Positions 34,792-43,698 of a stretch of DNA of 57,764 nt are shown here, one piece after another. Both the position numbers and the translations under genes were made by a program. The stretch is from NCBI GenBank assembly GCA_003499525.1, contig DNTB01000059.1, forward strand, positions 1 to 57,764. Reading direction: 5' to 3'. This stretch comes from Flavobacteriales bacterium (GTDB lineage: Bacteria > Bacteroidota > Bacteroidia > Flavobacteriales_G > Salibacteraceae). Below the pieces are notes generated by a model. That model saw only the letters and a list, made by a program, of their open reading frames with translations, did not search any database and had not been told where the DNA came from. Every line of letters starts with the position of its first letter. The stretch's first letter is position 1.

Positions 34792-36846
34792 ATGCTCAAC
34801 GAAGCGATAATTAACCCGAAGTCCATCGTTGTTGTTGGAGGTTCTAACAACCTAAGCAAGCCAGGTGGCAAAATAGTTGCAAATCTGAAAAAAGGCAGCT
34901 TTAGAGGCGAACTCTCTGTGGTTAATCCGCGAGAGAAGGAAGTCCAGTCTTACCCATCATTTCCTTCGGTTAATGAACTTGGAGAGGTAGATCTCGCAAT
35001 TCTGTCCATCCCCGCAAGGTTTTGCCCTGAAACGGTAGAGGAGCTGGCCGCTAAACATAGCACAAAAGGCTTTATTGTCATCTCCGCAGGTTTTGGTGAA
35101 ACCGATGATACAGGAGCAAAATTGGAAGAAATATTACGCGAAATAGTAGACCATCATGGTGCTACACTTATCGGTCCAAATTGTATCGGTGTCATTACTC
35201 AGCACTACCAGGGAGTTTTTACGCTACCTGTTCCACCTCTTGATCCGAAGGGAGTTGATCTGATAAGTGGATCGGGCGCTACGGCCGTTTTCATCATGGA
35301 GTCAGGAATGCAGCATGGGTTAAGATTTAACCAGGTCTTTTCGGTAGGAAATAGCACTCAAACCGGCGTGGAAGATGTGCTTCAACACATGGACGAAACT
35401 TTTGATCCAGATCAGAGCTCTAAGATTAAGCTGCTCTACATCGAAAAGTTAACAGACCCCAGAAGATTTTTGGAACATAGCTCATCGTTAATTAGAAAGG
35501 GAGCCCGAATAGCGGCGATTAAACCGGGCTTTTCCAAAGCTGGCAGCCGCGCAGCCTCCTCTCATACAGGAGCAGTTGCTACTCCTGATGTTTTCGTTCG
35601 AGCCCTATTTCGCAAGGCTGGAATTGTGTACTGCAGCAGCCGGACCGAACTCATTTCCGTAGCTTCCTTATTCACCTATAAGCCCATAACGGGAAAGAAT
35701 ATTGCCGTGATCACACATGCGGGTGGCTCAGCAGTAATGCTTACCGATTCGCTCGAAAAATCCGGACTTGAAGTTCCGCCAATTGCAGGCAAAGAGGCAA
35801 ATCAGCTTTTAAGTCATTTGTACCCAGGCTCTTCCGTTTCCAATCCTATTGACTTTCTCGCAACCGGAACAGCCGATCAACTGGGGATCATTATAGATTA
35901 CGTAGAGCACAAATTCGACCATATCGACGCAATGGTAGTAGTTTTTGGAAGCGCTGGTTTGTTCGATGTAGAGAATGTCTATCGCGTTTTGCACGTGAAG
36001 ATGGATGTTTGTGATAAGCCAATTTATCCTGTACTACCCTCTGTAGTAAATGCACACAAGGAGATAGAATATTTTCTTGCACAGGGTAGAGTAAACTTTC
36101 CTGACGAAGTTGAGCTTGGTGTAGCCCTTGGAGAAGTAATGCATACTCCCCAGCCCTCCATGCTTGACTGCAAAATGCCGCCCGTTGATACCGCAGCCAT
36201 TCAAAATACCCTTAAGGCCAAACAGAACGAGATGCTTTCGCCAAAAGAAATAGAGCATCTATTGGAGGCAGCAGGAATAAACATGGTTCGCGAATTTGAA
36301 GTTCAGACCCTGAAACAGGCGCTTGAGGCATTCGAAAAAATCGGCAGTAAGGTGGCCATGAAAGTCATCGGACCGGTACATAAAACCGATATTGGAGGAG
36401 TGAGCCTGAATATAGCTTCTACTAAGGCAGTGGAGCGGGAATTCAATCGACTTTTCAAACTCCCCGGAGCAACGGGCGTCTTGATTCAACCCATGCTAAA
36501 AGGCCGGGAGTTGTATGCGGGAGCTATCAAGGAAGGCGCATTCGGACATTTGGTAATGTGTGGACTGGGAGGAATAAACATTGAAGTATTCAAAGACATC
36601 AAAGCTGGATTATCACCCGTCAGTGAAAAAGAAGCCCTAACCATGATTAAAAGACTTAAGTCCTATAAGATTTTAAAGGGATATCGAAATCAACAAGGAA
36701 TTGATATTCAGGAATTTGCGAAAATAATTAGTCGTCTAAGCGCACTATTAGAGGTGTCTCCACAAATTGTAGAACTGGACTTAAATCCGATAATTGCTAC
36801 TGAGAATGACTTCTGGGTAGTTGATGCCAGAGTAAGAGTTGAATAA
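34792..36846 (+). CDS. Acetate-CoA ligase (ADP-forming) / acyl-CoA synthetase
   Basis: This single-chain enzyme converts acyl-CoA, ADP and phosphate to acid, CoA and ATP, or the reverse. The N-terminal CoA-binding domain (about 1-125, VVVGGSNNLSKPGG) and two succinyl-CoA-ligase-like regions (GPNCIGV; SGSGATAVFIMESG; phospho-His candidate in ASSHTGAVA near 255) come first. A C-terminal ATP-grasp domain (about 465-684, ending with ELDLNPII) follows. The length, 684, matches fused alpha-beta bacterial enzymes. The acyl substrate cannot be told from sequence. Confidence 0.9.
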   Translation: MLNEAIINPKSIVVVGGSNNLSKPGGKIVANLKKGSFRGELSVVNPREKEVQSYPSFPSVNELGEVDLAILSIPARFCPETVEELAAKHSTKGFIVISAGFGETDDTGAKLEEILREIVDHHGATLIGPNCIGVITQHYQGVFTLPVPPLDPKGVDLISGSGATAVFIMESGMQHGLRFNQVFSVGNSTQTGVEDVLQHMDETFDPDQSSKIKLLYIEKLTDPRRFLEHSSSLIRKGARIAAIKPGFSKAGSRAASSHTGAVATPDVFVRALFRKAGIVYCSSRTELISVASLFTYKPITGKNIAVITHAGGSAVMLTDSLEKSGLEVPPIAGKEANQLLSHLYPGSSVSNPIDFLATGTADQLGIIIDYVEHKFDHIDAMVVVFGSAGLFDVENVYRVLHVKMDVCDKPIYPVLPSVVNAHKEIEYFLAQGRVNFPDEVELGVALGEVMHTPQPSMLDCKMPPVDTAAIQNTLKAKQNEMLSPKEIEHLLEAAGINMVREFEVQTLKQALEAFEKIGSKVAMKVIGPVHKTDIGGVSLNIASTKAVEREFNRLFKLPGATGVLIQPMLKGRELYAGAIKEGAFGHLVMCGLGGINIEVFKDIKAGLSPVSEKEALTMIKRLKSYKILKGYRNQQGIDIQEFAKIISRLSALLEVSPQIVELDLNPIIATENDFWVVDARVRVE

Positions 36847-36875
36847 TAGGGAATCACATATGTTCTCGCTTTGGA

Positions 36876-36883
36876 TAATTTTG
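36876..36883 (+). promoter_or_regulatory. -7 element for the HAD-map-queD-lpxH operon
   Basis: TAATTTTG matches TAnnTTTG, ending four bases before ATG 36888. A leaderless or near-leaderless transcript is implied. Confidence 0.45.
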
Positions 36884-36887
36884 CCCC

Positions 36888-37289
36888 ATGCTGCATGAAA
36901 GTCTCTCCATAGCTATTGATTTTGACGGGACCATTGTTGAAGATGAATATCCGAAGATTGGAAAGCCCAGAGTCTATGCCTTTGAAACCCTGAAAGCACT
37001 AGAGCAAAAAGGACATCGGCTCATTCTTTGGACCTACCGAACTGGAAGAGAGTTGGAACAGGCCGTGGAATTCTGCCGAAAAAACGGGGTTGAGTTTTAT
37101 GCCGTGAATAAAGAATATCCAGAGGATAAATACACAGAAAAAGGCCCAAGAAAAATCAATGCAGATGTTTTTATTGATGATCGTAACCTGGGGGGTGTAC
37201 CTGAATGGGGTGAAATCTACGTCCGTTTAATGGAGGAAATGCCACAAAAACCCAGGAAAAAGAAAGGGTTTTTCGGGTTCAGAAAATAA
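36888..37289 (+). CDS. HAD-superfamily hydrolase (BT0820-like)
   Basis: A compact 133-residue HAD-fold phosphatase. Motif I is IDFDGTIVED (residues 10-19), with both Asp present; a WTYRTG motif II-like segment and a late INADVFIDDRN with acidic residues follow. It has no cap domain. The C-terminal KPRKKKGFFGFRK tail is basic. It precedes map by 3 bases and belongs to the same operon. The substrate is unknown. Confidence 0.85.
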   Translation: MLHESLSIAIDFDGTIVEDEYPKIGKPRVYAFETLKALEQKGHRLILWTYRTGRELEQAVEFCRKNGVEFYAVNKEYPEDKYTEKGPRKINADVFIDDRNLGGVPEWGEIYVRLMEEMPQKPRKKKGFFGFRK

Positions 37290-37292
37290 AGC

Positions 37293-38081
37293 ATGATAAA
37301 GTTTAAGAGCAGGGAAGAAATTGAGTTGATGAGGTTGAGTGCACAGGTGGTTTCCCGCACTTTAGGTTTGATTGGTGAAATGATCAAACCAGGGGTTACC
37401 ACTCTGGAACTCGATCGGGCAGCAGAAGAATACATACGAGATCAGGGTGCGAATCCAGGTTTTTTGGGACAGTACGATTACCCAAATACATTGTGTACCT
37501 CCGTAAACGATCAAGTTGTGCACGGTATTCCGAATAATCGTCCCCTTGAAGAGGGAGATATCGTTTCCGTAGATTGCGGAGCAGTTATGAACGGGTTTTG
37601 GGGAGATCATGCATTCACGTTTGCAGTCGGCAGAATATCAAAGGAGGTACGCGCCCTTTTAGATGCCACTTTAGAATCATTGTATAGGGGAATTGAAGCA
37701 TTCAGGCCTGGAAATCGAATAGGCGATATTGGCTATTCAATTCAGCAACATGCAGAAAAACAAGGCTTTAGCGTTGTTCGTGAATTGGTTGGTCACGGTC
37801 TTGGAAAAGACTTGCATGAAGACCCTCAGGTACCTAATTATGGAAGAAAAGGGCACGGTAAACTCTGCAAAGAGGGGATGGTTCTGGCAATAGAACCCAT
37901 GATCAATATGGGAACCTACCACGTCGATCAGCTAAACGACGGTTGGTCAATAGTTACTCGTGATGGCAAACCATCAGCCCATTTTGAGCATGATGTTGCC
38001 ATTGTAGATGGTAAACCCGAAATTCTTTCCACATTTAAGTTCGTTGAAGAGGCAATCAGCAAAAACAACTGGATCTCATGA
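37293..38081 (+). CDS. map: Methionine aminopeptidase, type I
   Basis: Removes the initiator methionine from new proteins. The pita-bread fold ligands are visible in VSVDCGAVMNGFWGDHAFTF (two Asp), GHGLGKDLHEDP (His) and AIEPMINMG and HFEHDVAI (Glu). Length 262 is normal and there is no N-terminal extension. The stop overlaps queD by 4 bases. Confidence 0.96.
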   Translation: MIKFKSREEIELMRLSAQVVSRTLGLIGEMIKPGVTTLELDRAAEEYIRDQGANPGFLGQYDYPNTLCTSVNDQVVHGIPNNRPLEEGDIVSVDCGAVMNGFWGDHAFTFAVGRISKEVRALLDATLESLYRGIEAFRPGNRIGDIGYSIQQHAEKQGFSVVRELVGHGLGKDLHEDPQVPNYGRKGHGKLCKEGMVLAIEPMINMGTYHVDQLNDGWSIVTRDGKPSAHFEHDVAIVDGKPEILSTFKFVEEAISKNNWIS

Positions 38082-38521
38082 AAATCAGACTAACCAAAGA
38101 ATTCGACTTTGAAATGGCCCATGCCCTCGACGGTCATGATGGTAAATGTCACAACATTCACGGTCATACCTATGAGTTATCAGTTACTTTTTTAGGAGAA
38201 CCTATCAATGACCCCGGAACTCCAAAGGATGGAATGGTTATCGATTTTGCCGATATTAAAACCTATGTTAAAAAAAGAGTGGTTGATGTATATGATCACG
38301 CTTTGGTTCTTCGGAAAGACTCCCGATTCAAAGGGGTTATTGACCAAAAGATGAACCAAAGAGTCATGTATAAAGACTATCAGCCTACATGTGAAAACCT
38401 ACTGATCGAAATGATCAACATCATCAAATCCGGGATGCCGGAGCATATATACCTGCACTCGGCCAGGCTGAGAGAAACAAATACGAGTTATGCTGAGTGG
38501 TTTGCAAGCGACAACGAATGA
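38078..38521 (+). CDS. queD: 6-carboxytetrahydropterin synthase / 6-pyruvoyl-tetrahydropterin synthase-like
   Basis: Makes 6-carboxytetrahydropterin for queuosine (preQ0) synthesis. Zinc ligands His15, His28 and His30 and catalytic Cys24 are in MAHALDGHDGKCHNIHGHTY. Length 147 is typical. It starts at the last base of map (ATGA overlap) and ends with the ATG of lpxH overlapping its stop. Other queuosine genes are not in the window, so a different pterin role cannot be excluded. Confidence 0.9.
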   Translation: MKIRLTKEFDFEMAHALDGHDGKCHNIHGHTYELSVTFLGEPINDPGTPKDGMVIDFADIKTYVKKRVVDVYDHALVLRKDSRFKGVIDQKMNQRVMYKDYQPTCENLLIEMINIIKSGMPEHIYLHSARLRETNTSYAEWFASDNE

Positions 38522-39282
38522 TTCTCCCAGAAGGTAAAAAGATATACTTCGCCTCAGATCAGCATTTCGGGGTTCCGGATAAGGAGCGCAGCCTGGTTAG
38601 AGAAAAGCACTTTGTCAAATGGTTGGAACATGCTGCCAGAGATGCAGCGGAAATATACTTGTTAGGTGACCTCTTCGACTTCTGGTTTGAATATAAAAAA
38701 GCCGTGCCAAGAGGATATGTGCGGGTCATGGGAAAAATGGCCGAGATTACCGATGGAGGCATTCCTATTCGCTTTTTTTCCGGAAATCATGATATGTGGA
38801 TCTTCGACTATCTACCTGAGATTACAGGTGTTGAAATGTTTCGTGAGCCGATTGAAAGAGAATATAATGGAAAGAAGTTCTTTATCGGTCATGGAGATGG
38901 GCTGGGCCCGGGTGATCACGGATATAAATTTCTAAAAAGGGTATTTGCCAACAAGTTTCTGCAATGGTGCTTTTCCATTTTGCATCCGAATATCGGAATA
39001 GGGCTGGCCAACTTCTTCTCGCGAAGAAGCAGGGCTGCCAACGCCCCTGTCGACAAGCAATTTTTAGGAGAGGACAAGGAATGGCTCGTTATCTATGCAA
39101 GAGAGCTATTAGAAAAGCAGCATTTTGATTATTTCATTTTCGGACACAGACATCATCCTATAGAATTGGATTTAAACGAAAAATCGAGATACATCAACCT
39201 CGGTGATTGGGTGACAGATTTTACCTATGCCGTATTTGATGGCAAAAATCTCGAGCTCAAATCATTCGGCAACCCCAAATAA
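38518..39282 (+). CDS. lpxH: UDP-2,3-diacylglucosamine diphosphatase-type metallophosphoesterase
   Basis: The enzyme hydrolyses UDP-diacylglucosamine in lipid A synthesis at the inner membrane. The calcineurin-like motifs are SDQHFG, GDLFDFWFE, SGNHDMW, HGDGLGPGDHGYKF and GHRHHPI. Residues at the active site are complete. Length 254 from ATG 38518; a longer frame exists from 38497, but the ATG shared with the queD stop is preferred. LpxH-like proteins of Bacteroidota are often of this length. Confidence 0.85.
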   Translation: MILPEGKKIYFASDQHFGVPDKERSLVREKHFVKWLEHAARDAAEIYLLGDLFDFWFEYKKAVPRGYVRVMGKMAEITDGGIPIRFFSGNHDMWIFDYLPEITGVEMFREPIEREYNGKKFFIGHGDGLGPGDHGYKFLKRVFANKFLQWCFSILHPNIGIGLANFFSRRSRAANAPVDKQFLGEDKEWLVIYARELLEKQHFDYFIFGHRHHPIELDLNEKSRYINLGDWVTDFTYAVFDGKNLELKSFGNPK

Positions 39283-39377
39283 CCCGGAACTTTCCAATAC
39301 CCTATGTTCAAAAATTGACAGTACTGACCGCTATTGGTGCAATCTATAGCGGATTTTTGTCACTTAATCGAAGGTTT

Positions 39378-40385
39378 ATGAAGAAGTTGAGCCAATTGTT
39401 TCTGATTGCAGTTTCCATGTTAGCATTTTCATGTGTCCCCATGAAACAAATGCAGGAACTCGAAGACAAGTATGACAAATGTGAAGAGAACCGGAAATAT
39501 CTTAATTCCGAAAATACCAGAATGGAAAAAGAGCTGGCCGAAGCACAAAGCAACCTGCAAAAGCTCGAACGAGACATTAAAGAATTAGAGAGAGACACAG
39601 CACGGCGAGGAGTGGAATGGAGACAACTCCAATATCAGTACGGAAAGCTGCGAGAAACCAATGAGGAGCTTATCGATAAACAGGCACAGCTTACCAGCGG
39701 AACACAGGCCGAGAACCAGAAATTACTGGCGGAGTTGCTCAAAATTCAGGAAGATCTGCAGAATAAGGAAGATAGTCTTAAGCTTCTTGCTTACGACCTG
39801 AAAGTAAAGGAAGAAGATTTAAGTCTACTGGGCATGGAGCTGGAGTCTCGCGAAGCAAGAGTAAAGGAACTCGAAGACCTGCTGAGCCAAAAGGATCGCG
39901 CAGTAAGAGAATTAAAGGATCAGATCAAGGCTGCTTTGGTTGGGTTTGAAGATAAGGGTATAACTGTTGAACAGCGCAACGGCAGGGTCTATGTTTCGAT
40001 GGAAGCAAAACTATTGTTTGCTAGTGGAAGCACTGTGGTCAGCACAGAGGGGAGTAAAGCTGTGGTGCAGCTTGCCAAGGCATTAGAGGGAAAAATGGAA
40101 CTTACCGTGCTTGTAGAAGGGCACACCGATACAGATGAAATGAGAGGTTCCGGGCCTATAAAGGACAACTGGGATTTATCCGTGATGAGAGCAACCTCGG
40201 TAGTTCGTATTATGTTGGAAAACAGCAATTTAGACCCTCTGGTTTTGACAGCTGCCGGCCGTGGAGAACACAATCCTGTAGCCAGTAACGATACTCCTGA
40301 AGGAAAAGCTAAGAATAGAAGAATAGAAGTCATCCTGACCCCGAACCTCGATCAACTTTTCGAGATTTTGGAGAACTCTCAATAA
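39378..40385 (+). CDS. OmpA-family lipoprotein with long coiled coil
   Basis: A lipobox LAFSC follows the signal sequence (MKKLSQLFLIAVSMLAFSC), predicting acylation at the Cys. Residues about 25-215 are a heptad-rich coiled coil. Residues 220-330 are an OmpA C-terminal domain that binds peptidoglycan, with EGHTDTDEMRG and the motif NWDLSVMRA. It would tether the outer membrane to the wall. The frame is open upstream from 39315, but ATG 39378 gives the correct signal. It ends one base before the convergent radA stop. Confidence 0.9.
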   Translation: MKKLSQLFLIAVSMLAFSCVPMKQMQELEDKYDKCEENRKYLNSENTRMEKELAEAQSNLQKLERDIKELERDTARRGVEWRQLQYQYGKLRETNEELIDKQAQLTSGTQAENQKLLAELLKIQEDLQNKEDSLKLLAYDLKVKEEDLSLLGMELESREARVKELEDLLSQKDRAVRELKDQIKAALVGFEDKGITVEQRNGRVYVSMEAKLLFASGSTVVSTEGSKAVVQLAKALEGKMELTVLVEGHTDTDEMRGSGPIKDNWDLSVMRATSVVRIMLENSNLDPLVLTAAGRGEHNPVASNDTPEGKAKNRRIEVILTPNLDQLFEILENSQ

Positions 40386-41735
40386 TCAACCAAAAATGTG
40401 GCGCAACGCATCTCTGATGGTGCGAACAGGAACAATTTCTATGTTGCTTTTCTGAGAGCCGTGTATATCGGGACAAATAACCTTATCATAGCCCAATTTT
40501 TTTGCTTCTTCAATCCGCTGTTCGATGCGAGGAACGGGACGAACCTCTCCGGACAGACCAATCTCACCGATGAATGCCAACTTTTCAGTTATGGCAATAT
40601 CCTGCATCGACGAAACTATTGCTGCTGTAATGGCGAGGTCAAGAGCCGGATCCTGAACCCTGATTCCACCAGTAATGTTGAGGAAAACATCTTTCTGAGA
40701 GAGTTTTATGCCTTGTTTTTTCTCTAGAACAGCCAACAACATGTTCATCCTTCTTTGATCGAATCCTGTGGCTGATCTTTGAGGAGTGCCATAAGCTGAT
40801 GTGCCTACAAGCGCTTGTGATTCAATCAGTAGTGGTCTTATGCCTTCAATTATGACGCCCACTGACCTGCCGCTGAGCCGCTGCCCTTCTGATTGAACCA
40901 AGATGCTCGAAGGGTTCTCGACAGCCTGTAAGCCATTGGTTCCCATTTCATAAATACCTAATTCATTGGTAGACCCAAATCGGTTTTTAACACTACGCAA
41001 CATCCGAAACATATGATTCCGGTCTCCTTCAAACTGGAGGACCGTGTCCACCATGTGTTCCATAACTTTTGGACCGGCGATCTGGCCGTCTTTGTTGATA
41101 TGACCGATAATGAAAACCGGAGTGTTCCTCGTTTTGGCAAAGCGTGTCAACTCAGCTGTGCAGGCGCGAATTTGGGTGATGCTGCCCGGAGCAGCATCCA
41201 GAGCAGGAGTTGAAAGGGTCTGAATGGAGTCTATAATCAGAACTCCCGGCATTAATTTGTTGGCCTCATTGACGATAGCATCCAAAGAAACATCAGTTAG
41301 GATGAAACAAGTTTCACTCGAAATTTTCAACCTATCTGCCCGCATTTTAATCTGTTCGCCGCTTTCCTCACCAGATACGTAAAGAACATTTTTTAATGAT
41401 GAAAGTGCCAATTGTAGCATCAGGGTCGACTTTCCTATACCGGGCTCACCACCCACAAGAGTTACACTACCCGGAACTAAACCTCCACCCAGAACTCGAT
41501 TCAATTCAGGATCAGAGATCGATATTCGATGATTCGGCTGAACAGCGAGATCGGATAATAGCCTTGGCCTTTTGTTTTCTTCACTATGAGTAACTAATGA
41601 TGAAGATTTATTCTCCTTTTGAATGATCTCTTCAACATAGGTGTTCCACTCCCCACAAGCCGGGCATTTACCGACCCATTTTGGTGACTCGTTTCCACAA
41701 TTTTGACAAAAAAAGGCTTTCCGGACTTTCGACAT
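40386..41735 (-). CDS. radA: DNA repair protein RadA (Sms)
   Basis: RadA is a RecA-related branch-migration helicase used in recombination. The N-terminal zinc finger has Cys10, 13, 24 and 27 (FFCQNCG ... GKCPACGEW). Walker A is GGEPGIGKST, the KNRFG motif is present in RSVKNRFGSTNELG, and the C-terminal Lon-like domain follows. Length 449 is typical. It is adjacent to rfaE2 with 12 bases between. Confidence 0.97.
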   Translation of the reverse strand: MSKVRKAFFCQNCGNESPKWVGKCPACGEWNTYVEEIIQKENKSSSLVTHSEENKRPRLLSDLAVQPNHRISISDPELNRVLGGGLVPGSVTLVGGEPGIGKSTLMLQLALSSLKNVLYVSGEESGEQIKMRADRLKISSETCFILTDVSLDAIVNEANKLMPGVLIIDSIQTLSTPALDAAPGSITQIRACTAELTRFAKTRNTPVFIIGHINKDGQIAGPKVMEHMVDTVLQFEGDRNHMFRMLRSVKNRFGSTNELGIYEMGTNGLQAVENPSSILVQSEGQRLSGRSVGVIIEGIRPLLIESQALVGTSAYGTPQRSATGFDQRRMNMLLAVLEKKQGIKLSQKDVFLNITGGIRVQDPALDLAITAAIVSSMQDIAITEKLAFIGEIGLSGEVRPVPRIEQRIEEAKKLGYDKVICPDIHGSQKSNIEIVPVRTIRDALRHIFG

Positions 41736-41747
41736 TTACCTTAAAAA

Positions 41748-42269
41748 TTAGTTTTCTTCAAGGTCTTTGGAATGAGCCTGAATTATTTTCTCTTCTATTG
41801 CCGTAGTAGAATATCCTTGCAAAAATTTGATTACTCTGACATCTCCACCTTGTTCTCGAACTTCTTTGCTACCGACGATGTATTTCTTATTGTGTTCGTC
41901 CATTACATCGGCATCATAGTCTCCACCTTTCACCAGAATATCCGGTCGAACAGCAAGTATAGTTTTGAGAGGGGTAGCTTCATTAAACAAAACAACCAGA
42001 TCTACCGATTCAAGGGACTCCAGGATAGAAGCTCTCGAAATTTCATCTTTTATAGGTCGGGCAGGACCTTTGTCAAGTAGCCTGGATGAAATGTCGGAAT
42101 TTACGCCAACTATTAGCTTGTTTCCCAGGGATTTAGCTTGATTTAGATAAGTTATGTGCCCCAGATGCAGAAGGTCAAATACCCCATTGGTAAAGACAAT
42201 TTTATATTCCTCATTGCGCCAATTGCGGGCTTGCTCCACAGCTCTTGAGAGTGAAAAATTATGCTGCAT
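41748..42269 (-). CDS. rfaE2: D-glycero-beta-D-manno-heptose 1-phosphate adenylyltransferase
   Basis: Transfers AMP to heptose-1-phosphate for LPS core synthesis. The nucleotidyltransferase signature FTNGVFDLLHLGHITYLNQA (about 25-44) contains the HxGH-type motif. The C-terminal part has the KIIQ stretch expected. At 173 residues it lacks the kinase domain of the fused E. coli protein, as usual in Bacteroidota. It overlaps the flippase-like gene by 11 bases. Confidence 0.9.
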   Translation of the reverse strand: MQHNFSLSRAVEQARNWRNEEYKIVFTNGVFDLLHLGHITYLNQAKSLGNKLIVGVNSDISSRLLDKGPARPIKDEISRASILESLESVDLVVLFNEATPLKTILAVRPDILVKGGDYDADVMDEHNKKYIVGSKEVREQGGDVRVIKFLQGYSTTAIEEKIIQAHSKDLEEN

Positions 42270-43269
42270 TGGCCAGGCGGTTTTTTCTTCTGTTGTAAAC
42301 TGGAATTAGAAGCAATGATCCGGCACCTAATAGGATGATCATAACGGTTTGAGCAGTCCAGATAATCCACCCCAATGCACCTCCGGACACCTTGTCGATA
42401 TCGTATAAAACCAGAACTGCCTGCACAGCGAGTGGATAAGCCCCTAATCCTCCATTGGTAAAAATGATAGTGAGTCCGCCGAGAATGAACGCCGTTAGTG
42501 CTCCCCCAAAACTGATTCCGGAAGTTTCAGGGACTGCAAAAAAGCAGAGGTAGAACATAAAGAAATACATCACCCAGATGAATACGGTATGGAATAGAAA
42601 GGCTCCTTTGTTTTTCATTTTGAAAATGGAGGCCGCACTGGAAATGACATTTCTGAGAACCTGCTGTATTTTACTGAATAATTTGTTTTCCCATTGAACC
42701 CGATAAACCAGATAAATTCCTGCAACCCCGCTTAAAAAGAGAAACCCTAATATGGCTATGACCATTCCACCAGACAGTTCGAACTTTGAGTTAGACAATA
42801 AGTTGTTCAGGAAATCCTGAATGTTTTGATATTGAACAAAAAGTACTGTGGTCATGATGATAGCATATACCGCAAGATCGGCCACCCTTTCAGCAATAAC
42901 AGTACCTAGCAGTTTTTCGAAGGGAATTTTGTCGTACCGGCTGGATAGGCCACAGCGCGAGATCTCACCCAAACGCGGAACCGCAAGATTTATCAGGTAA
43001 CCCGCCATTACAGCAAAAAAGCTGTTGAGTAAATCAGGTTTATACCCCAAGGGCTGTAATGTAAATTTCCAGCGATATGCTCTGCTTAGATGACTTAGCA
43101 CTGCTGGAATCATAGAAAGCCACACCCACTTATACTCCGCTCTCTGAAATGCACCTATGATGTCCTTTTTTTCCTGATCAGACAAGCTCTCAATGAAATA
43201 CCATATCAATACAACCCCCAACCCAAGTGGTATAATGATTTTTATAGAGCTGATGATGTACTTTTTCAA
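42259..43269 (-). CDS. Flippase-like lysylphosphatidylglycerol synthase transmembrane protein
   Basis: The 336-residue protein has about eight membrane helices and the family pattern of UPF0104/LPG_synthase_TM: SHLSRAYRWKF, NLAVPRLGEISRCGLSSRY and FTNGGLGAYPLAVQAVL. Members are proposed to flip lipids. It lies between panD and rfaE2 on the same strand, with 7 bases to panD. The substrate is unknown. Confidence 0.82.
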   Translation of the reverse strand: MKKYIISSIKIIIPLGLGVVLIWYFIESLSDQEKKDIIGAFQRAEYKWVWLSMIPAVLSHLSRAYRWKFTLQPLGYKPDLLNSFFAVMAGYLINLAVPRLGEISRCGLSSRYDKIPFEKLLGTVIAERVADLAVYAIIMTTVLFVQYQNIQDFLNNLLSNSKFELSGGMVIAILGFLFLSGVAGIYLVYRVQWENKLFSKIQQVLRNVISSAASIFKMKNKGAFLFHTVFIWVMYFFMFYLCFFAVPETSGISFGGALTAFILGGLTIIFTNGGLGAYPLAVQAVLVLYDIDKVSGGALGWIIWTAQTVMIILLGAGSLLLIPVYNRRKNRLANAA

Positions 43270-43276
43270 GCGAGTG

Positions 43277-43627
43277 TCAGTTCAGTTCGTTGGTTTCCTC
43301 GTTAGGAAATATGACTGTGGGTTTGAATTCCTTGGCATCTTCAAAATCCATTTGGGCGTAGGAGATGATAATGATGATATCACCTACGGCCACCCTCCGG
43401 GCGGCCGGACCATTGAGACAGACATCCTTTGAGCCTCGTACTCCTTTAATGACATAGGTTTCAATTCGCTCTCCATTGTTGATGTTCACGATTTGAACTT
43501 TCTCACCCTCTATGAGGTTTGCTGCATCCATAAGATCTTCATCAATGGTAATACTACCAATGTAGTTCAGGTCTGCTTCTGTTACCCGAACGCGATGAAT
43601 TTTTGATTTCAGTACCTCGATTTGCAT
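43277..43627 (-). CDS. panD: Aspartate 1-decarboxylase
   Basis: PanD makes beta-alanine for pantothenate. The pro-enzyme self-cleaves between Gly24 and Ser25 (YIGSITID), leaving a pyruvoyl group. Length 116 is close to the E. coli enzyme (126). PanC, the next enzyme using beta-alanine, is encoded upstream in the same direction. A -7 box lies 20 bases upstream. Confidence 0.96.
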   Translation of the reverse strand: MQIEVLKSKIHRVRVTEADLNYIGSITIDEDLMDAANLIEGEKVQIVNINNGERIETYVIKGVRGSKDVCLNGPAARRVAVGDIIIIISYAQMDFEDAKEFKPTVIFPNEETNELN

Positions 43628-43647
43628 GGTCTGGTTTAAATGCGGTG

Positions 43648-43655
43648 CAAAATTA
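43648..43655 (-). promoter_or_regulatory. -7 element for panD
   Basis: On the minus strand TAATTTTG matches TAnnTTTG, 20 bases before the panD ATG. It suggests panD and the genes after it can be expressed separately from panC. Confidence 0.5.
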
Positions 43656-43698
43656 GCAATCTTAACGGAGATGATTACTTAGAGTTGCTGAAACGCTT

